Shown in pieces: positions 38,092 through 49,100 of a stretch of DNA of 61,773 nt. The stretch is from the NCBI GenBank assembly GCA_029916745.1, contig JARXWK010000021.1, positions 1-61,773 on the forward strand. The letters are read 5' to 3'. The position numbers were made by a program, and so were the translations under genes. Position 1 is the first letter of the stretch, and every line of letters begins with the position of its first letter. The notes beneath the pieces are model-generated. The model was given only the letters and a program-made list of their open reading frames with translations, was not told where the DNA came from and made no database searches. The DNA is from Dysgonomonadaceae bacterium PH5-43 (GTDB lineage Bacteria; Bacteroidota; Bacteroidia; Bacteroidales; Azobacteroidaceae).

Positions 38092-38859
38092 ATGAAAATA
38101 ATATCGTTCAACCTAAACGGAATACGGGCAGCTATAAGCAAAGGACTTTTTGACTGGTTAGAAACAGAAAGTCCTGATGTGTTTTGCATACAAGAAACCA
38201 AAGCTCAACCCGAACAGATAGACGTAATGACTTTCAAAAGTTTAGGTTATGAATACAACTTAATACATTCGGCACAGAAAAAAGGATATAGTGGCGTTGC
38301 TATATTTAGCAAAAACAAACCCGACAACTATTCCATCGGTATGGGACACGAATTGTTCGATAGCGAAGGAAGAGTTATTCGTGCCGACTTTGGCGACATC
38401 ACTGTTGTTTGTGTTTATATACCCTCTGGCACAACTGGAGATATAAGACAAGCTGTTAAGATGGAGTTTCTCGAAGCTTTCACTCAATATTTATTGGAAT
38501 TAAGGAAGGAAAGACCTAACCTTATTATATGTGGAGATTATAATATTTGCCACAAAGCAATAGATATTAACCACCCTGAGCGACATACTAAAACATCTGG
38601 ATTTCTACCTGAAGAAAGACAATGGTTTGACGAACTAATAGAGTATGGTTTTGTAGATTCGTTCAGAGAATTTAATCAAGAAGCCGAACAATATAGTTGG
38701 TGGAGCTACAGAAGCAATGCCAGAGAAAAAAACTTAGGCTGGAGAATAGATTATCATATAGTAACAGACGCTCTTAAAGAGCGACTAAAGCACGCTGAAA
38801 TACAACCGCAGATTATGTTCTCCGACCATTCTCCTGTAATCGTAGAAATTAAAGATTGA
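38092..38859 (+). CDS. xth: Exodeoxyribonuclease III
   Basis: 255 residues, the usual length for the XthA/ExoA family. Signature segments are ISFNLNGIRAAISKG, PDVFCIQETKA, LIICGDYNICH, LGWRIDYHIV and FSDHSPVIVEI, covering the metal ligands and catalytic His. It is an AP endonuclease and 3'-5' exonuclease in base excision repair. Its stop codon overlaps the TTG start of the histidine kinase. Confidence 0.96.
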   Translation: MKIISFNLNGIRAAISKGLFDWLETESPDVFCIQETKAQPEQIDVMTFKSLGYEYNLIHSAQKKGYSGVAIFSKNKPDNYSIGMGHELFDSEGRVIRADFGDITVVCVYIPSGTTGDIRQAVKMEFLEAFTQYLLELRKERPNLIICGDYNICHKAIDINHPERHTKTSGFLPEERQWFDELIEYGFVDSFREFNQEAEQYSWWSYRSNAREKNLGWRIDYHIVTDALKERLKHAEIQPQIMFSDHSPVIVEIKD

Positions 38860-40043
38860 AAGAAAAGAGATTCAAATATTTTTTCATAATCACGGCAATA
38901 GTAATTTCTATTGCCTCTATGTGGATTACTAATGTTCTTGTAAGCGAATTAAAAGAAGAAGAACGCAAGAAGATGGAGCTATGGACTGAATCGGTTGCTC
39001 TTATTTCTAAACAAGCAATAAAAGAAGCTTCCAGCACCAGCTCAAGCACGGCAGACCAAGATGCGTTTAATAACTACGATAAGCTTATCACTAAATTCAT
39101 AGAAGACAACACAACTATCCCCGTCATACTCGCTGACGAATATGGCAATGCTATTTCTGTAAGAAATATTGAATCGGACAAATTAAACGACCCTGATTTT
39201 ATAGAAAAGAAAATAAAAAGCTTTCAAAAGAAAAGAGAACCTTTAGTTATTGAGTTTGACGAAGACTTTATCAACTATGTTTATTACGACGACTCAAGCG
39301 TATTAAAACAACTACAATGGTTCCCTTTTGTACAATTAGGAGTAGTTGGCATATTTATTATTGTTTCGTTTTTAGCCCTAAACAGCACAAAGAAAGCAGA
39401 ACAAAACAAAGTTTGGGTGGGTTTATCAAAAGAAACAGCACATCAATTAGGAACTCCAATATCTTCTCTTATGGCTTGGGTGGAGTATCTAAAAACTAAA
39501 GACACCGACATAACTCTCTTGAACGAAATGGATAAAGACGTTCAGAGATTAAGCATTATAGCAGAAAGATTTTCTAAAATAGGTTCAAACCCTGAGCCTG
39601 AGGCTATGAATATACAAGAAGCTCTTGCAAATGCAGTAGGATATATTGAACGTAGAATATCTTCTAAAGTTGAGATAACAATAAACTACCCACAAGAACC
39701 TATAGATGTATTATTAAACGAATCTTTATTTGGTTGGAGCATAGAAAACATAATAAAAAATGCCGTTGATGCAATGGACGGACAAGGTAAAATTAATATA
39801 GATACACACATAAAAGGCAAGAAGTTAATTATAGACATATCGGACACAGGAAAAGGAATACCTAAATCTAAATTCGACACAATATTCAAACCTGGATATA
39901 CAACCAAAAAACGAGGTTGGGGATTAGGTTTATCTTTAGTAAAACGAATTATAGAATCATATCTCAAAGGAAATATATACATATACAAATCAGAATTAGG
40001 CAAAGGAACAACTTTTAGAATAGAACTTAATCGCTATCTTTAG
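38856..40043 (+). CDS. Membrane sensor histidine kinase (orphan)
   Basis: 395 residues. Two transmembrane helices (about 7-28 and 160-180) flank an extracytoplasmic sensor of about 130 residues. The phospho-acceptor His is in KETAHQLGTPISSLMAW. The HATPase domain has NIIKNAVDAMDG, DTGKGIP and KRGWGLGLSLVKRI. I choose the TTG at 38856 because it overlaps the xth stop and keeps the first membrane helix complete. The next ATG would cut that helix. No response regulator is nearby, so the partner is encoded elsewhere. Confidence 0.88.
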   Translation: MKEKRFKYFFIITAIVISIASMWITNVLVSELKEEERKKMELWTESVALISKQAIKEASSTSSSTADQDAFNNYDKLITKFIEDNTTIPVILADEYGNAISVRNIESDKLNDPDFIEKKIKSFQKKREPLVIEFDEDFINYVYYDDSSVLKQLQWFPFVQLGVVGIFIIVSFLALNSTKKAEQNKVWVGLSKETAHQLGTPISSLMAWVEYLKTKDTDITLLNEMDKDVQRLSIIAERFSKIGSNPEPEAMNIQEALANAVGYIERRISSKVEITINYPQEPIDVLLNESLFGWSIENIIKNAVDAMDGQGKINIDTHIKGKKLIIDISDTGKGIPKSKFDTIFKPGYTTKKRGWGLGLSLVKRIIESYLKGNIYIYKSELGKGTTFRIELNRYL

Positions 40044-40061
40044 CAAGTAATTTGTTTTTGT

Positions 40062-40092
40062 TTTGTTTATATTGTATTTTTTCTTACCTTTG
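40062..40092 (+). promoter_or_regulatory. Promoter of yceD-rpmF
   Basis: TTTG (40062-40065) is followed, after 19 nt, by TACCTTTG (40085-40092), a full -33/-7 match 29 nt upstream of the GTG start. Confidence 0.72.
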
Positions 40093-40121
40093 CGCAGTTT
40101 TAGCAGAAGCACTTTATAATA

Positions 40122-40712
40122 GTGGGAAAGTTTGATAAATATAAGATAGACTTAAAAGGTATTCGACAAGACTCTGTTGAGTATGAATACTTATTGGATA
40201 GTCAGTTCTTTACAGACATAGAAGGAGAAGACATACAGAAAGGAAAAGTAGAAACTTTACTTACCATTAGTAAGATAGACGAATTTTCATTTAGTTTCGA
40301 CTTTCAATTCAATGGCTCTATAGCAATTAGTTGTGATAGATGTTTAGATGATATGAACTTCCCCATCGACACCACATCAAGGCTGGTTGTTAAATTAGGA
40401 GAAGATTACTCCGAAGAAAGTGATGATATTGTTACTATCCCAGAGAAAGAGGGAATAATAAACATCGCTTGGTTTTTGTATGAGTTTATAGCACTCGAAA
40501 TACCTATTAAGCACGTTCACGCTCCAGGTAAATGCAATAAACAAATGGCTGCAAAACTAAAAAAACATACAGCTAAATCTGTAGATGAAGACGATGAAGC
40601 TTTTGACATAGATGAAGATGTAATAATTACAGACAATGATACAGAGGATACAGATCCTCGTTGGGACGAATTAAAGAAATTAAAAGACAATAATAACTTA
40701 AAAAACAAATAA
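40122..40712 (+). CDS. DUF177 (YceD-like) protein
   Basis: 196 residues starting at GTG ([14 protein letters not shown]). The DUF177 core includes [15 protein letters not shown] and the downstream acidic tail (about 150-185). In many bacteria this gene precedes rpmF and is linked to 23S rRNA accumulation. Here it lies one base before rpmF. GTG is accepted because it sits 29 nt after a good promoter and no earlier in-frame start exists. Confidence 0.88.
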   Translation: MGKFDKYKIDLKGIRQDSVEYEYLLDSQFFTDIEGEDIQKGKVETLLTISKIDEFSFSFDFQFNGSIAISCDRCLDDMNFPIDTTSRLVVKLGEDYSEESDDIVTIPEKEGIINIAWFLYEFIALEIPIKHVHAPGKCNKQMAAKLKKHTAKSVDEDDEAFDIDEDVIITDNDTEDTDPRWDELKKLKDNNNLKNK

Positions 40713-40713
40713 A

Positions 40714-40905
40714 ATGGCACACCCTAAACGAAGAGTCGGTAAAACGAGAAGAGACAAAAGAAGAACTCATTACAAAGCAGAACTTCCTCAGTTGGCTTTA
40801 GACCCAACAACAGGAGAATATCACTTATATCATAGAGCTCACTGGTACGAAGGAAAGCTATATTACAAAGGAAAAGTAATTATAGACCAAACGGTTGAAG
40901 CTTAA
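40714..40905 (+). CDS. rpmF: 50S ribosomal protein L32
   Basis: 63 residues. [20 protein letters not shown] is the bL32 N-terminus. The zinc-binding CxxC pairs of many L32 proteins are absent, as in zinc-independent forms. It is coupled to the DUF177 gene and followed by a strong hairpin. Confidence 0.96.
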   Translation: MAHPKRRVGKTRRDKRRTHYKAELPQLALDPTTGEYHLYHRAHWYEGKLYYKGKVIIDQTVEA

Positions 40906-40929
40906 GCGTTTTGTTTGAAATAATAAAGA

Positions 40930-40973
40930 GCCCTAAAAGAAGATATTGTGATTATAAGTCTTCTGTTTAGGGC
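40930..40973 (+). terminator. Hairpin after rpmF
   Basis: GCCCTAAA (40930-40937) pairs with TTTAGGGC (40966-40973), and inner arms AGAAGA/TCTTCT extend the stem. ATTTTAT follows. It may terminate or attenuate transcription into fabH, which starts 24 nt later with no convincing promoter of its own. Confidence 0.75.
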
Positions 40974-40996
40974 ATTTTATATTAATAATTTTTCTT

Positions 40997-41995
40997 ATGA
41001 GTAAACTTCATGCAACAATAACAGCCGTTGGAGGATATGTACCAAACTATCGTCTGACTAATGAAGAAATATCAAAAAAAGTTGATACTTCTGATGAGTG
41101 GATAACTAAACGTATCGGTATTAAAGAACGAAGAATATTAAAACCTGAAGAAGGTTGTGGTGTTACTTATCTTGCCGAGAAGGCATTAGAAAACTTAAAG
41201 CTAAAACACGATTTTAATCCTCTTGAAATTGAAGCTGTTGTTTTCGCAACATCTACCCCAGACTATATTCTTCCTAATTCATCTTCTTTAATTGCCGCAA
41301 AAGCAGGTATGACTAATGCTTTTGGAATTGACGTAAGTGCTGCTTGTAGTGGTTTCTTATACGGACTTGAAGTGGCTGAAAGCTTTATAGCTTCAGGTAA
41401 ATATAAAAAAGTTATGGTTTTTGCAGGAGATGTTTTATCTACTGTAACTGACGAATTAGACCGTAACACTTGTGCTATATTTGCAGATGGTTGTGGCTGC
41501 GCTTTATTAGAAGCAACTACCGAAGATTATGGATTTATAGATTCTATTCTTCGCTCAGAAGGAAATGTAGAACATCTTCATTTATATGCTGGAGGTTCTG
41601 TTAATCCTGCTTCTCACGAGACTGTAGACAAACGTCTTCACTACATAGAACAAGACGGCAAGGTTGTTTTCAAACATGCTGTATCAAGTATGGCTGACAC
41701 TTGCGATGAGTTGATAAAAAGAAATAATCTTTCAAAAGAAGATATTACTTGGATTGTTCCTCACCAAGCCAACTTACGCATAATAGATGCTGTTGCTAAT
41801 AGATTAGGGGTATCTACCGACAAGGTAATGATAAACATTGAAACTTATGGCAACACAAGTGCTGGCACAGTTCCTCTTTGCTTGTGGGATTGGGAAGACA
41901 AACTTCGCAAGGGAGACAATATAATACTTACAGCATTTGGTGCAGGCTTTACTTGGGGAGCAACATTTATAAAATGGGGATATGACCCAGCATAA
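40997..41995 (+). CDS. fabH: 3-oxoacyl-ACP synthase III
   Basis: 332 residues. The catalytic Cys117 lies in DVSAACSGFLYG. The His is in WIVPHQANLRII and the Asn in ETYGNTSAGTVP. It condenses an acyl-CoA primer with malonyl-ACP to start fatty acid synthesis. Substrate preference (acetyl or branched) cannot be read here. It overlaps era by 14 nt. Confidence 0.96.
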   Translation: MSKLHATITAVGGYVPNYRLTNEEISKKVDTSDEWITKRIGIKERRILKPEEGCGVTYLAEKALENLKLKHDFNPLEIEAVVFATSTPDYILPNSSSLIAAKAGMTNAFGIDVSAACSGFLYGLEVAESFIASGKYKKVMVFAGDVLSTVTDELDRNTCAIFADGCGCALLEATTEDYGFIDSILRSEGNVEHLHLYAGGSVNPASHETVDKRLHYIEQDGKVVFKHAVSSMADTCDELIKRNNLSKEDITWIVPHQANLRIIDAVANRLGVSTDKVMINIETYGNTSAGTVPLCLWDWEDKLRKGDNIILTAFGAGFTWGATFIKWGYDPA

Positions 41996-42872
41996 GTCAG
42001 GTTTTGTAAATATTGTAGGCAACCCAAATGTGGGAAAATCTACATTAATGAATTTACTTGTTGGAGAGAAGATTTCAATAATAACTTCTAAAGCTCAAAC
42101 TACGCGCCATCGTATTATGGGTATAGTTAATACCGACGATATGCAAGTGGTATACTCCGACACTCCTGGCGTATTACGTCCGAATTATAAACTACAAGAG
42201 AATATGCTGAACTTCTCTGAGTCGGCTCTTAACGATGCCGATGTTCTGGTTTATGTTACAGATGTAATAGAAAAAATAGATAAAAACAATTTCTTCCTTC
42301 AAAAAGTAGCTAAAGTTGAGTCGCCTCTATTTTTAGTTATTAATAAGATAGATCTTCTTTCAGGACAAAAAGACCTTGAAAAGAAGGTTGATGAATGGAA
42401 AGAAATTTTCCCTAAAGCAGAAATTGTTCCTATATCGGCAACTAATAAGTTCAATGTCGATTATTTGAAGAAAAGAATAGAGACTCTTATTCCTGAGTCT
42501 CCTCCTTACTTCGACAAAGATGCAATGACCGATAAACCTGCACGCTTCTTTGTTACTGAAATAATAAGAGAGAAAATTTTCCTTTATTATCAAAAAGAGG
42601 TTCCCTACTCTACCGAAGTTATAGTAGAGTTATTCAAAGAAGCAGAAGAACTTATTCATATTAAAGCCGTTGTGATTGTTGAACGCAACTCTCAAAAGGG
42701 TATAATAATAGGCGACAAAGGGCAAGCCTTAAAGAAAGTTGGCTCTATGGCAAGAAAAGACATAGAACGCTTTTTCGACAAGAAGGTTTTCCTTGAAATT
42801 TTTGTAAAAGTTGAAAAAGACTGGAGAAGCAGAGATAATATGCTTCGCAGTTTTGGATATAAACTTGAATAA
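41982..42872 (+). CDS. era: GTPase Era
   Basis: 296 residues. The G domain has [19 protein letters not shown] and NKIDLL. A C-terminal KH domain (KGIIIGDKGQALKKVGSMAR) binds the 3' end of 16S rRNA for 30S maturation. The ATG lies inside fabH's end. Confidence 0.97.
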   Translation: MTQHKSGFVNIVGNPNVGKSTLMNLLVGEKISIITSKAQTTRHRIMGIVNTDDMQVVYSDTPGVLRPNYKLQENMLNFSESALNDADVLVYVTDVIEKIDKNNFFLQKVAKVESPLFLVINKIDLLSGQKDLEKKVDEWKEIFPKAEIVPISATNKFNVDYLKKRIETLIPESPPYFDKDAMTDKPARFFVTEIIREKIFLYYQKEVPYSTEVIVELFKEAEELIHIKAVVIVERNSQKGIIIGDKGQALKKVGSMARKDIERFFDKKVFLEIFVKVEKDWRSRDNMLRSFGYKLE

Positions 42873-42930
42873 ACTAAGAATTAAGACGTACTGAATTTGT
42901 CTTAGTTCAAGGTTACAACTCTAAAAAGAT

Positions 42931-44244
42931 ATGGGTAATATAGTAGCAATAGTAGGTCGTCCTAACGTAGGGAAGTCTACATTATTTAATAGATTAACTA
43001 AAAGTCGTCAGGCTATTGTTAATGAAGAAGCAGGAACTACTCGCGACCGCCAGTACGGCAAGTCGGAATGGTGTGGGCAAGAGTTTTCTGTAATAGATAC
43101 AGGCGGTTGGGTTCTTAACTCTGAAGATGTATTTGAAGAAGAAATAAACAAACAAGTTAAGATAGCCATAGAAGAAGCTGATGTAATTCTTTTCTTAGTT
43201 GATGTAGCAAACGGCATTACCGATTTAGATATGCAGGTGGCTTCTATGCTTCGCAGAGGCAAGAAACCTGTTATAGTTGTATCTAATAAGGCAGACACTT
43301 TTGAAATGCATTCTCTATCTGCCGAGTTTTATTCTTTAGGCTTAGGCGATCCTTATAATATTTCAGCCATCAATGGTTCTGGAACTGGTGATATGCTTGA
43401 CGTTCTTGTTACCAAATTTACAAAAAAGGCAGAAGAAATTGTAGAAGAAGATGTTCCTAAGATTGCTATTGTAGGTCGTCCTAATGCAGGAAAGTCGTCG
43501 CTTCTCAATGCTTTTATTGGCGAAGAACGTAATATAGTAACTGATATAGCGGGCACTACCCGTGATTCTATCTATACTATGTATGATAAGTTTGGCTTAA
43601 AGTTTTACTTAGTTGATACTGCTGGTATTCGTAAAAAAGGGAAAGTTAATGAAGACTTAGAGTACTACTCTGTTATTCGTGCTATTCGCTCTATTGAAAG
43701 CTCTGATGTTTGTGTGCTAATGATTGATGCAACAAGAGGAGTAGAAGCTCAGGATATGAATATCTTCTCTTTGGTACAGAAAAACAAGAAAGGTTTGGTT
43801 ATTGTAATCAACAAATGGGACTTAGTAGAGAATAAGGGAAACAATACTATCAAGACTTTCGAGAACGCAATATTAGAACGTATAGCTCCGTTTACTGATG
43901 TGCCTATTATCTTTTCTTCGGCATTAAACAAGCAACGTATCTTCAAAATTCTGGAGGTAGCCAAAGAAGTTTACGATATTCGCAAAACAAAGATTTCTAC
44001 ACATAAACTCAACGAAACTCTTCTTCCTATTATAGAGAGAACTCCTCCTCCAATGAATAAGGGCAAAGTGGTTAAGATTAAATATATTACTCAGTTACCC
44101 AACACTGCGGTACCAAGTTTTGTATTTTTCTGTAATTTACCACAATGGGTAAAAGAGCCTTACAAACGATTTCTTGAAAATCAGATAAGAAAACATTGGG
44201 ACCTTAAAGGTACTCCAATAAATATATTTATGAGAGAGAAATAA
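42931..44244 (+). CDS. der: GTPase Der (EngA)
   Basis: 437 residues. Two tandem G domains ([14 protein letters not shown] at about 8-21 and [14 protein letters not shown] at about 180-193) precede the C-terminal KH-like domain. It is needed for 50S maturation. The era-der pairing with fabH and rpmF gives a ribosome-assembly and lipid operon. Confidence 0.97.
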   Translation: MGNIVAIVGRPNVGKSTLFNRLTKSRQAIVNEEAGTTRDRQYGKSEWCGQEFSVIDTGGWVLNSEDVFEEEINKQVKIAIEEADVILFLVDVANGITDLDMQVASMLRRGKKPVIVVSNKADTFEMHSLSAEFYSLGLGDPYNISAINGSGTGDMLDVLVTKFTKKAEEIVEEDVPKIAIVGRPNAGKSSLLNAFIGEERNIVTDIAGTTRDSIYTMYDKFGLKFYLVDTAGIRKKGKVNEDLEYYSVIRAIRSIESSDVCVLMIDATRGVEAQDMNIFSLVQKNKKGLVIVINKWDLVENKGNNTIKTFENAILERIAPFTDVPIIFSSALNKQRIFKILEVAKEVYDIRKTKISTHKLNETLLPIIERTPPPMNKGKVVKIKYITQLPNTAVPSFVFFCNLPQWVKEPYKRFLENQIRKHWDLKGTPINIFMREK

Positions 44245-44284
44245 TAAAGCATAGTGCTTAAACGCACTTTGTTTACCAAATAAG

Positions 44285-44317
44285 AACGTCATTACTACTA
44301 AATACAGTGATGACGTT
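44285..44317. terminator. der terminator
   Basis: AACGTCAT (44285-44292) pairs with ATGACGTT (44310-44317), extending to 11 bp with a T-G wobble. TTTG-TTTTATTT follows on the plus strand. It lies between convergent der and the LysE-family gene. Confidence 0.82.
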
Positions 44318-44369
44318 TTTGTTTTATTTCCAAGACAGAAGAGTGCAGTCTTCGCACAAAAAAAAGAAG

Positions 44370-45008
44370 TTAGTAAAGACTATTCATATCCCATATAGAA
44401 TAGAATAAACCTATAAGAGATAGTATCATTATTATAGTTCCTATTATTCTGTTCATAATCCAAAGACCGCGAACATTAAATACCGAGCGTAACTTACTAA
44501 CAAAATAAGTGATTATAAACCACCAAAGCAAAGCTCCTGAAACTATTCCTAACAGTCCTAATATCATAGAGTATAGTTTGTCGTCTGGAATAATAAAGTT
44601 AAAGCGCGCAAACAAAGCTATATAAAGGAATATTATAAAAGGATTTGATAACGTCAGAAAAAAAGCGGTTACAATGTCTTGATAATATGTTGAACTTGAA
44701 AGATTAGGCTTTTTCAAATTTCGAGAAGGATTTGATCTAAAAGTATAAATACCAAAAACCATTAGCAGTATACTTCCTATTATTTGCAATACCGACTGAT
44801 GGTTTTCTATAAAGCTAATTACAAACCCCATACCCATACAGGTTATAATAGCATAGATAAGATCTGAAAAGGTAGCCCCTATTCCGGAACAGAAACCGTG
44901 CCACCTACCTTTGTTTAATGTTCGCTGAATACAAAGCAAGCCTATAGGACCCATTGGAGCCGAAACAAATATGCCTATAATTATCCCTTTATATATAATG
45001 TCGAACAT
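44370..45008 (-). CDS. LysE/RhtB family exporter
   Basis: 212 residues with about six transmembrane helices. The N-terminal GIFVSAPMGPIGLLCIQRTL and FFLTLSNPFIIFLYIALFA segments are typical of LysE/RhtB amino-acid exporters. The substrate cannot be told. It is separated from mdh by a hairpin, so it may have its own promoter or rely on read-through. Confidence 0.88.
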   Translation of the reverse strand: MFDIIYKGIIIGIFVSAPMGPIGLLCIQRTLNKGRWHGFCSGIGATFSDLIYAIITCMGMGFVISFIENHQSVLQIIGSILLMVFGIYTFRSNPSRNLKKPNLSSSTYYQDIVTAFFLTLSNPFIIFLYIALFARFNFIIPDDKLYSMILGLLGIVSGALLWWFIITYFVSKLRSVFNVRGLWIMNRIIGTIIMILSLIGLFYSIWDMNSLY

Positions 45009-45020
45009 AAAAATAAATAA

Positions 45021-45048
45021 AGAGTGAAGAACCGAAGTTCTTCACTCT
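45021..45048 (-). terminator. mdh terminator
   Basis: A perfect 12-bp stem AGAGTGAAGAAC / GTTCTTCACTCT has a 4-nt CGAA loop. On the minus strand T-rich sequence follows. The same 12-nt arm occurs inside the 26-bp inverted repeat at 34816-34841 and 35026-35051. Confidence 0.82.
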
Positions 45049-45055
45049 TGTTTTT

Positions 45056-45997
45056 TTATAGTGCTTTAATTTCTTTCAACACTTCATTTGTTTTGCGAAC
45101 TGCGTCTGCACTCTTTTCGAACAAAGCTTTTTCTTCGTCGTTAAGTTTCACGTCTACGATAGCTTCTACTCCGTTGCGACCTATAATAGCAGGAACTCCG
45201 ATACAAATATCGTTTTGTCCGTATTCTCCTTCTAAGTAAACACAAGAAGGTATTAAACGTTTGTAGTCGTTAATGATAGCTTCTGCAACATAAGCTCCTG
45301 AAGCACCTGGCGCATACCAAGCTGAAGTTCCTAATAAACCTGTAAGAGTAGCACCACCTACCATTGTGTCGGCAGCAACTTTGTCTAAAGTAGCTTCGTC
45401 AAGTATTTCAGAAACTGGAATACCGTTATATGTAGCTAAACGTTTTAGAGGAATCATTGTTGTATCGCCGTGTCCACCGATAACCATACCTTCAACTTGA
45501 GAAGGATTAGCCTTCAAAGCTTCTTTCAAATAGTATTTGAAACGAGAGCTATCTAAAGCACCTCCCATACCAATAACTCTATTCTTAGGAAGACCAGTAG
45601 CTTTAAGAGTTAGGTAAGTCATTGTATCCATAGGGTTAGAGATTATCACAAACACTGCGTTTGGAGAATACTCTAAACACTGAGACACTACACTTTTAAC
45701 GATGTTAGCGTTAGTTCCGATAAGCTCTTCGCGAGTCATACCTGGTTTACGAGGAATACCTGAAGTTACGATAACTACATCAGAGTTTGCAGTAGCTGCA
45801 TAATCGTTTGTAACACCAACAACATTAGTCTCAAAACCTAAAGTTTGAGCAGCTTGTTGCATATCTATTGCTTTACCTTCTGCTACTCCTTGCTTAACGT
45901 CAAGCATCACTACAGTATCAGCTATTTTCTTATAAGCTAATACATCTGCGCAGGTTGCACCAACATTACCTGCTCCAACAACGGTTACTTTTGCCAT
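45056..45997 (-). CDS. mdh: Malate dehydrogenase
   Basis: 313 residues. The NAD motif GAGNVGATCAD is followed by substrate arginine in GIPRKPGMTRE, NPMDTMTY and catalytic His in GGHGDTTM. The LDH-like MDH type is common in Bacteroidetes. A possible -7 box (minus-strand TATTTTTG, plus 46060-46067) lies about 60 nt upstream of the ATG. Confidence 0.96.
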   Translation of the reverse strand: MAKVTVVGAGNVGATCADVLAYKKIADTVVMLDVKQGVAEGKAIDMQQAAQTLGFETNVVGVTNDYAATANSDVVIVTSGIPRKPGMTREELIGTNANIVKSVVSQCLEYSPNAVFVIISNPMDTMTYLTLKATGLPKNRVIGMGGALDSSRFKYYLKEALKANPSQVEGMVIGGHGDTTMIPLKRLATYNGIPVSEILDEATLDKVAADTMVGGATLTGLLGTSAWYAPGASGAYVAEAIINDYKRLIPSCVYLEGEYGQNDICIGVPAIIGRNGVEAIVDVKLNDEEKALFEKSADAVRKTNEVLKEIKAL

Positions 45998-46113
45998 AAT
46001 AAATTTATTAATGATTTATATATAAATGAATTTTTCTTCTCTCCTTATTAATAGAACAACAAAAATACTATTTTGATGGGAATAAAGGAACTATTTTTAG
46101 AATTATTATAGAA

Positions 46114-49100
46114 TTACATATCCCCAAGCCACCTTTTCACTTCGTCTTCTGATACATTTTTACTCTTTGCATACTCTTTCAACTGCTCTTCATCTATGCG
46201 TCCTACTCTAAAGTAGTTAGATTCGGGGTGAGCGATAAACATTCCTGCCGTAGTAGAATTAGGAAACAAAGCTCCATTACTTGTAATCTCTACATCTATA
46301 TCCGACATTTTCAAGAAATCGTTTATCAAAAAGTTGAAAGACAAGTCGGGCATAATAGGATAACCCGATGCAGGACGAATACCAAAAGCTTCTTCGGGTG
46401 CATATCCCCAATATTCTTTTCTTACCTTTTCGTGAATATATTCTGTTGTAGCCTCAACCAAGCGGTCGCGAAGAGTTTGTTCGAGAATACTTTCGTACGA
46501 GTCATCTTCATTGATAAGTTTTCCTGCCGTAACAACAAATAAACCAACATAATCTCCTTTAGGATTTATAAAGTCGACTAATGATTTGTAAGTATTATCT
46601 TCTCTCTTCTCTTGCTGACGCAGCATCGGAAACTTATAATCTCCTATGATTATAGATTCTTTCTCCGACTTTGCAGGATAAAAACTTATTATTGCTTTTA
46701 AATCTCTTCTCCCCTCTTCTATCCATTTACTAAGAAGTTGTTTCGCTTCTAATACAATATCATCTCCAACTCTTCCTGATTTTGAGACCGAAAGACTCCA
46801 AGCTGAAAGAAACGCAGACCAATTAATATAAGGTATAACTTCTTCCAAAGAAATATCTTCTATAATTAGACGGTCTTTTGTTTTAGGCTCAGGAGTATTG
46901 TACTTAACGTGGTCGACAGTTAGTTTATGTTTGCGTGCATAATCTAAAGAAACTAATTCTTTTGAGTTATCGGTTTCTCTTAAAGATGCGTATTCTCTTT
47001 TTAACTCTGCAATAAATTGTTTGTTGATGTTAGGATTAAGTAGTTTATTTACTACTGGCACCGACTGCGAAGCATCTTTAACGTGAGCTACAGCTCCTTT
47101 GTATAAAGTATCTATTTTAAGAGCAGTATGTTGCTTTGAAGTGGTAGCTCCTCCTATTATTAAAGGAATAGTAAAGCCTGCCTTCTCCATTTCAGATGCA
47201 ACAAACGACATCTCTTGCAAACTTGGAGTGATAAGTCCACTTAAAGCTATTACATCAACATTGTGTTCTTTAGCTTTCTGAATAATATCTTCTGGGGGAA
47301 CCATTACTCCTAAGTCTATAATCTCGTAGTTGTTACAAGCTAAAACTACAGAAGTTATATTCTTTCCAATATCGTGAACATCGCCTTTAACTGTTGCGAA
47401 AAGTATTTTGCCTGCTTTAGTTACTCCTCCGTCATTAGCTGCCTCGATATAAGGTTGAAGCACAGCCACAGCTTTCTTCATTGTTCGAGCAGTTTTCACA
47501 ACCTGAGGTAAAAACATCTTACCTTCTCCAAACAAAGCACCTACGGTATTCATTCCTTCCATCAAAGGACCGTCGATAATATCTAACGGGCGACTATAAA
47601 TCTTTAGAGCCTCCTCAATATCTTGTTCGAGATATTCGGCATTTCCTTTAACTAAAGCGTACTTTAATCTTTCTTCTATTGATAGATTACGCCAAGCGTC
47701 TTTCTTTTCTTCCTTTTGAACAAGTGTTTCATTGACTGATTGAGCGTATTCTATAAGTTTATCAGCAGCATCTTTGTTGCGATCCAATATTACATCTTCT
47801 ATTAAGGGCAATAAATCGGACGGAATATCTTCGTAAAGTATAGTAGTTGAAGGGTTAACAATCCCCATATCCATACCTTTTTGTATAGAATGATAAAGGA
47901 ATACACTGTGCATCGCCTCTCTCAAATAATTATTCCCTCTGAAAGAGAACGAAAGATTACTTATCCCTCCGCTTACCTTAGCCCCTTTAAGATTTTTCTT
48001 AATCCATTCTACTGTGCGAATGAAAGCCAAAGCATAAGAGTTGTGTTCTTCTATCCCTGTTGCAACAGCAAGTACATTAGGGTCGAAGATTATATCGGTA
48101 GGTTTGAAACCAACTTCGTCAACAAGTAAACGATACATTCTTTTACAAACGGCTGTCTTTCGTTCGTAAGTGTCTGCCTGTCCTGTTTCGTCGAACGCCA
48201 TAGCAATAACAGCAGCGCCGTAAGACTTTATCTTCTCTGCCTTACGCAAGAAATCATCTTCTCCATTCTTAAGACTGATAGAGTTAACTATAGATTTACC
48301 TTGAAGGACTTTTAGTCCCGCCTCAATGATATTCCAATCTGAGCTATCTATCATTACAGGGACAGAGGCAATATCGGGCTCGGAAGCAATAAGATTAAGG
48401 AAAGTAGTCATCTCTTCTACTCCATTTAAGAGTCCGTCGTCTACATTTACATCTAATATCTGTGCCCCATCTTCTACTTGTTTCCTTGCAATTTGGAGAG
48501 CCTCCTCGTAATTCTTTTCTTTTATTAATCTTAAAAACTTGCGAGAGCCTGCAACGTTACACCGTTCGCCTACATTAATAAAGTTACTATCTGAGTTTAT
48601 TACTAACGTGTCTAAGCCCGACAAGATTAAATTATCTTTAACTCCTGAACAACAAGCACGAGGCTTAGCATCTTTTACTATATCCGAATAAGCAGCAATA
48701 TGAGACGGAGTAGTTCCACAACAACCGCCAATAATATTTACTAAGCCTTCTTCTATGTATTCTTTTATTTGTAACGACATAACTTCTGGAGTTTCGTCGT
48801 ACTGACCAAGATTATTAGGAAGTCCAGCGTTAGGATATGCACTTATATAATAAGGTGAAGTTCTTCCAAGCTCCTTGATAAAAGGCTTCATATCTCTTGC
48901 ACCGAAAGAACAATTAAGTCCGACACTCAATAAGTCGACGTGAGCTATAGATGCCAAAGCTGCATCTAAGGTTTGACCCGAAAGTATTCTGCCGCTCTTT
49001 CCTGCTATTGTGAAAGATACCATTATAGGTATTCTTTCTCCAAGTTCGCACATAGAATCTTCGGCAGCCATAAGAGCCGCCTTAAGGTTAAGCGTATCGA

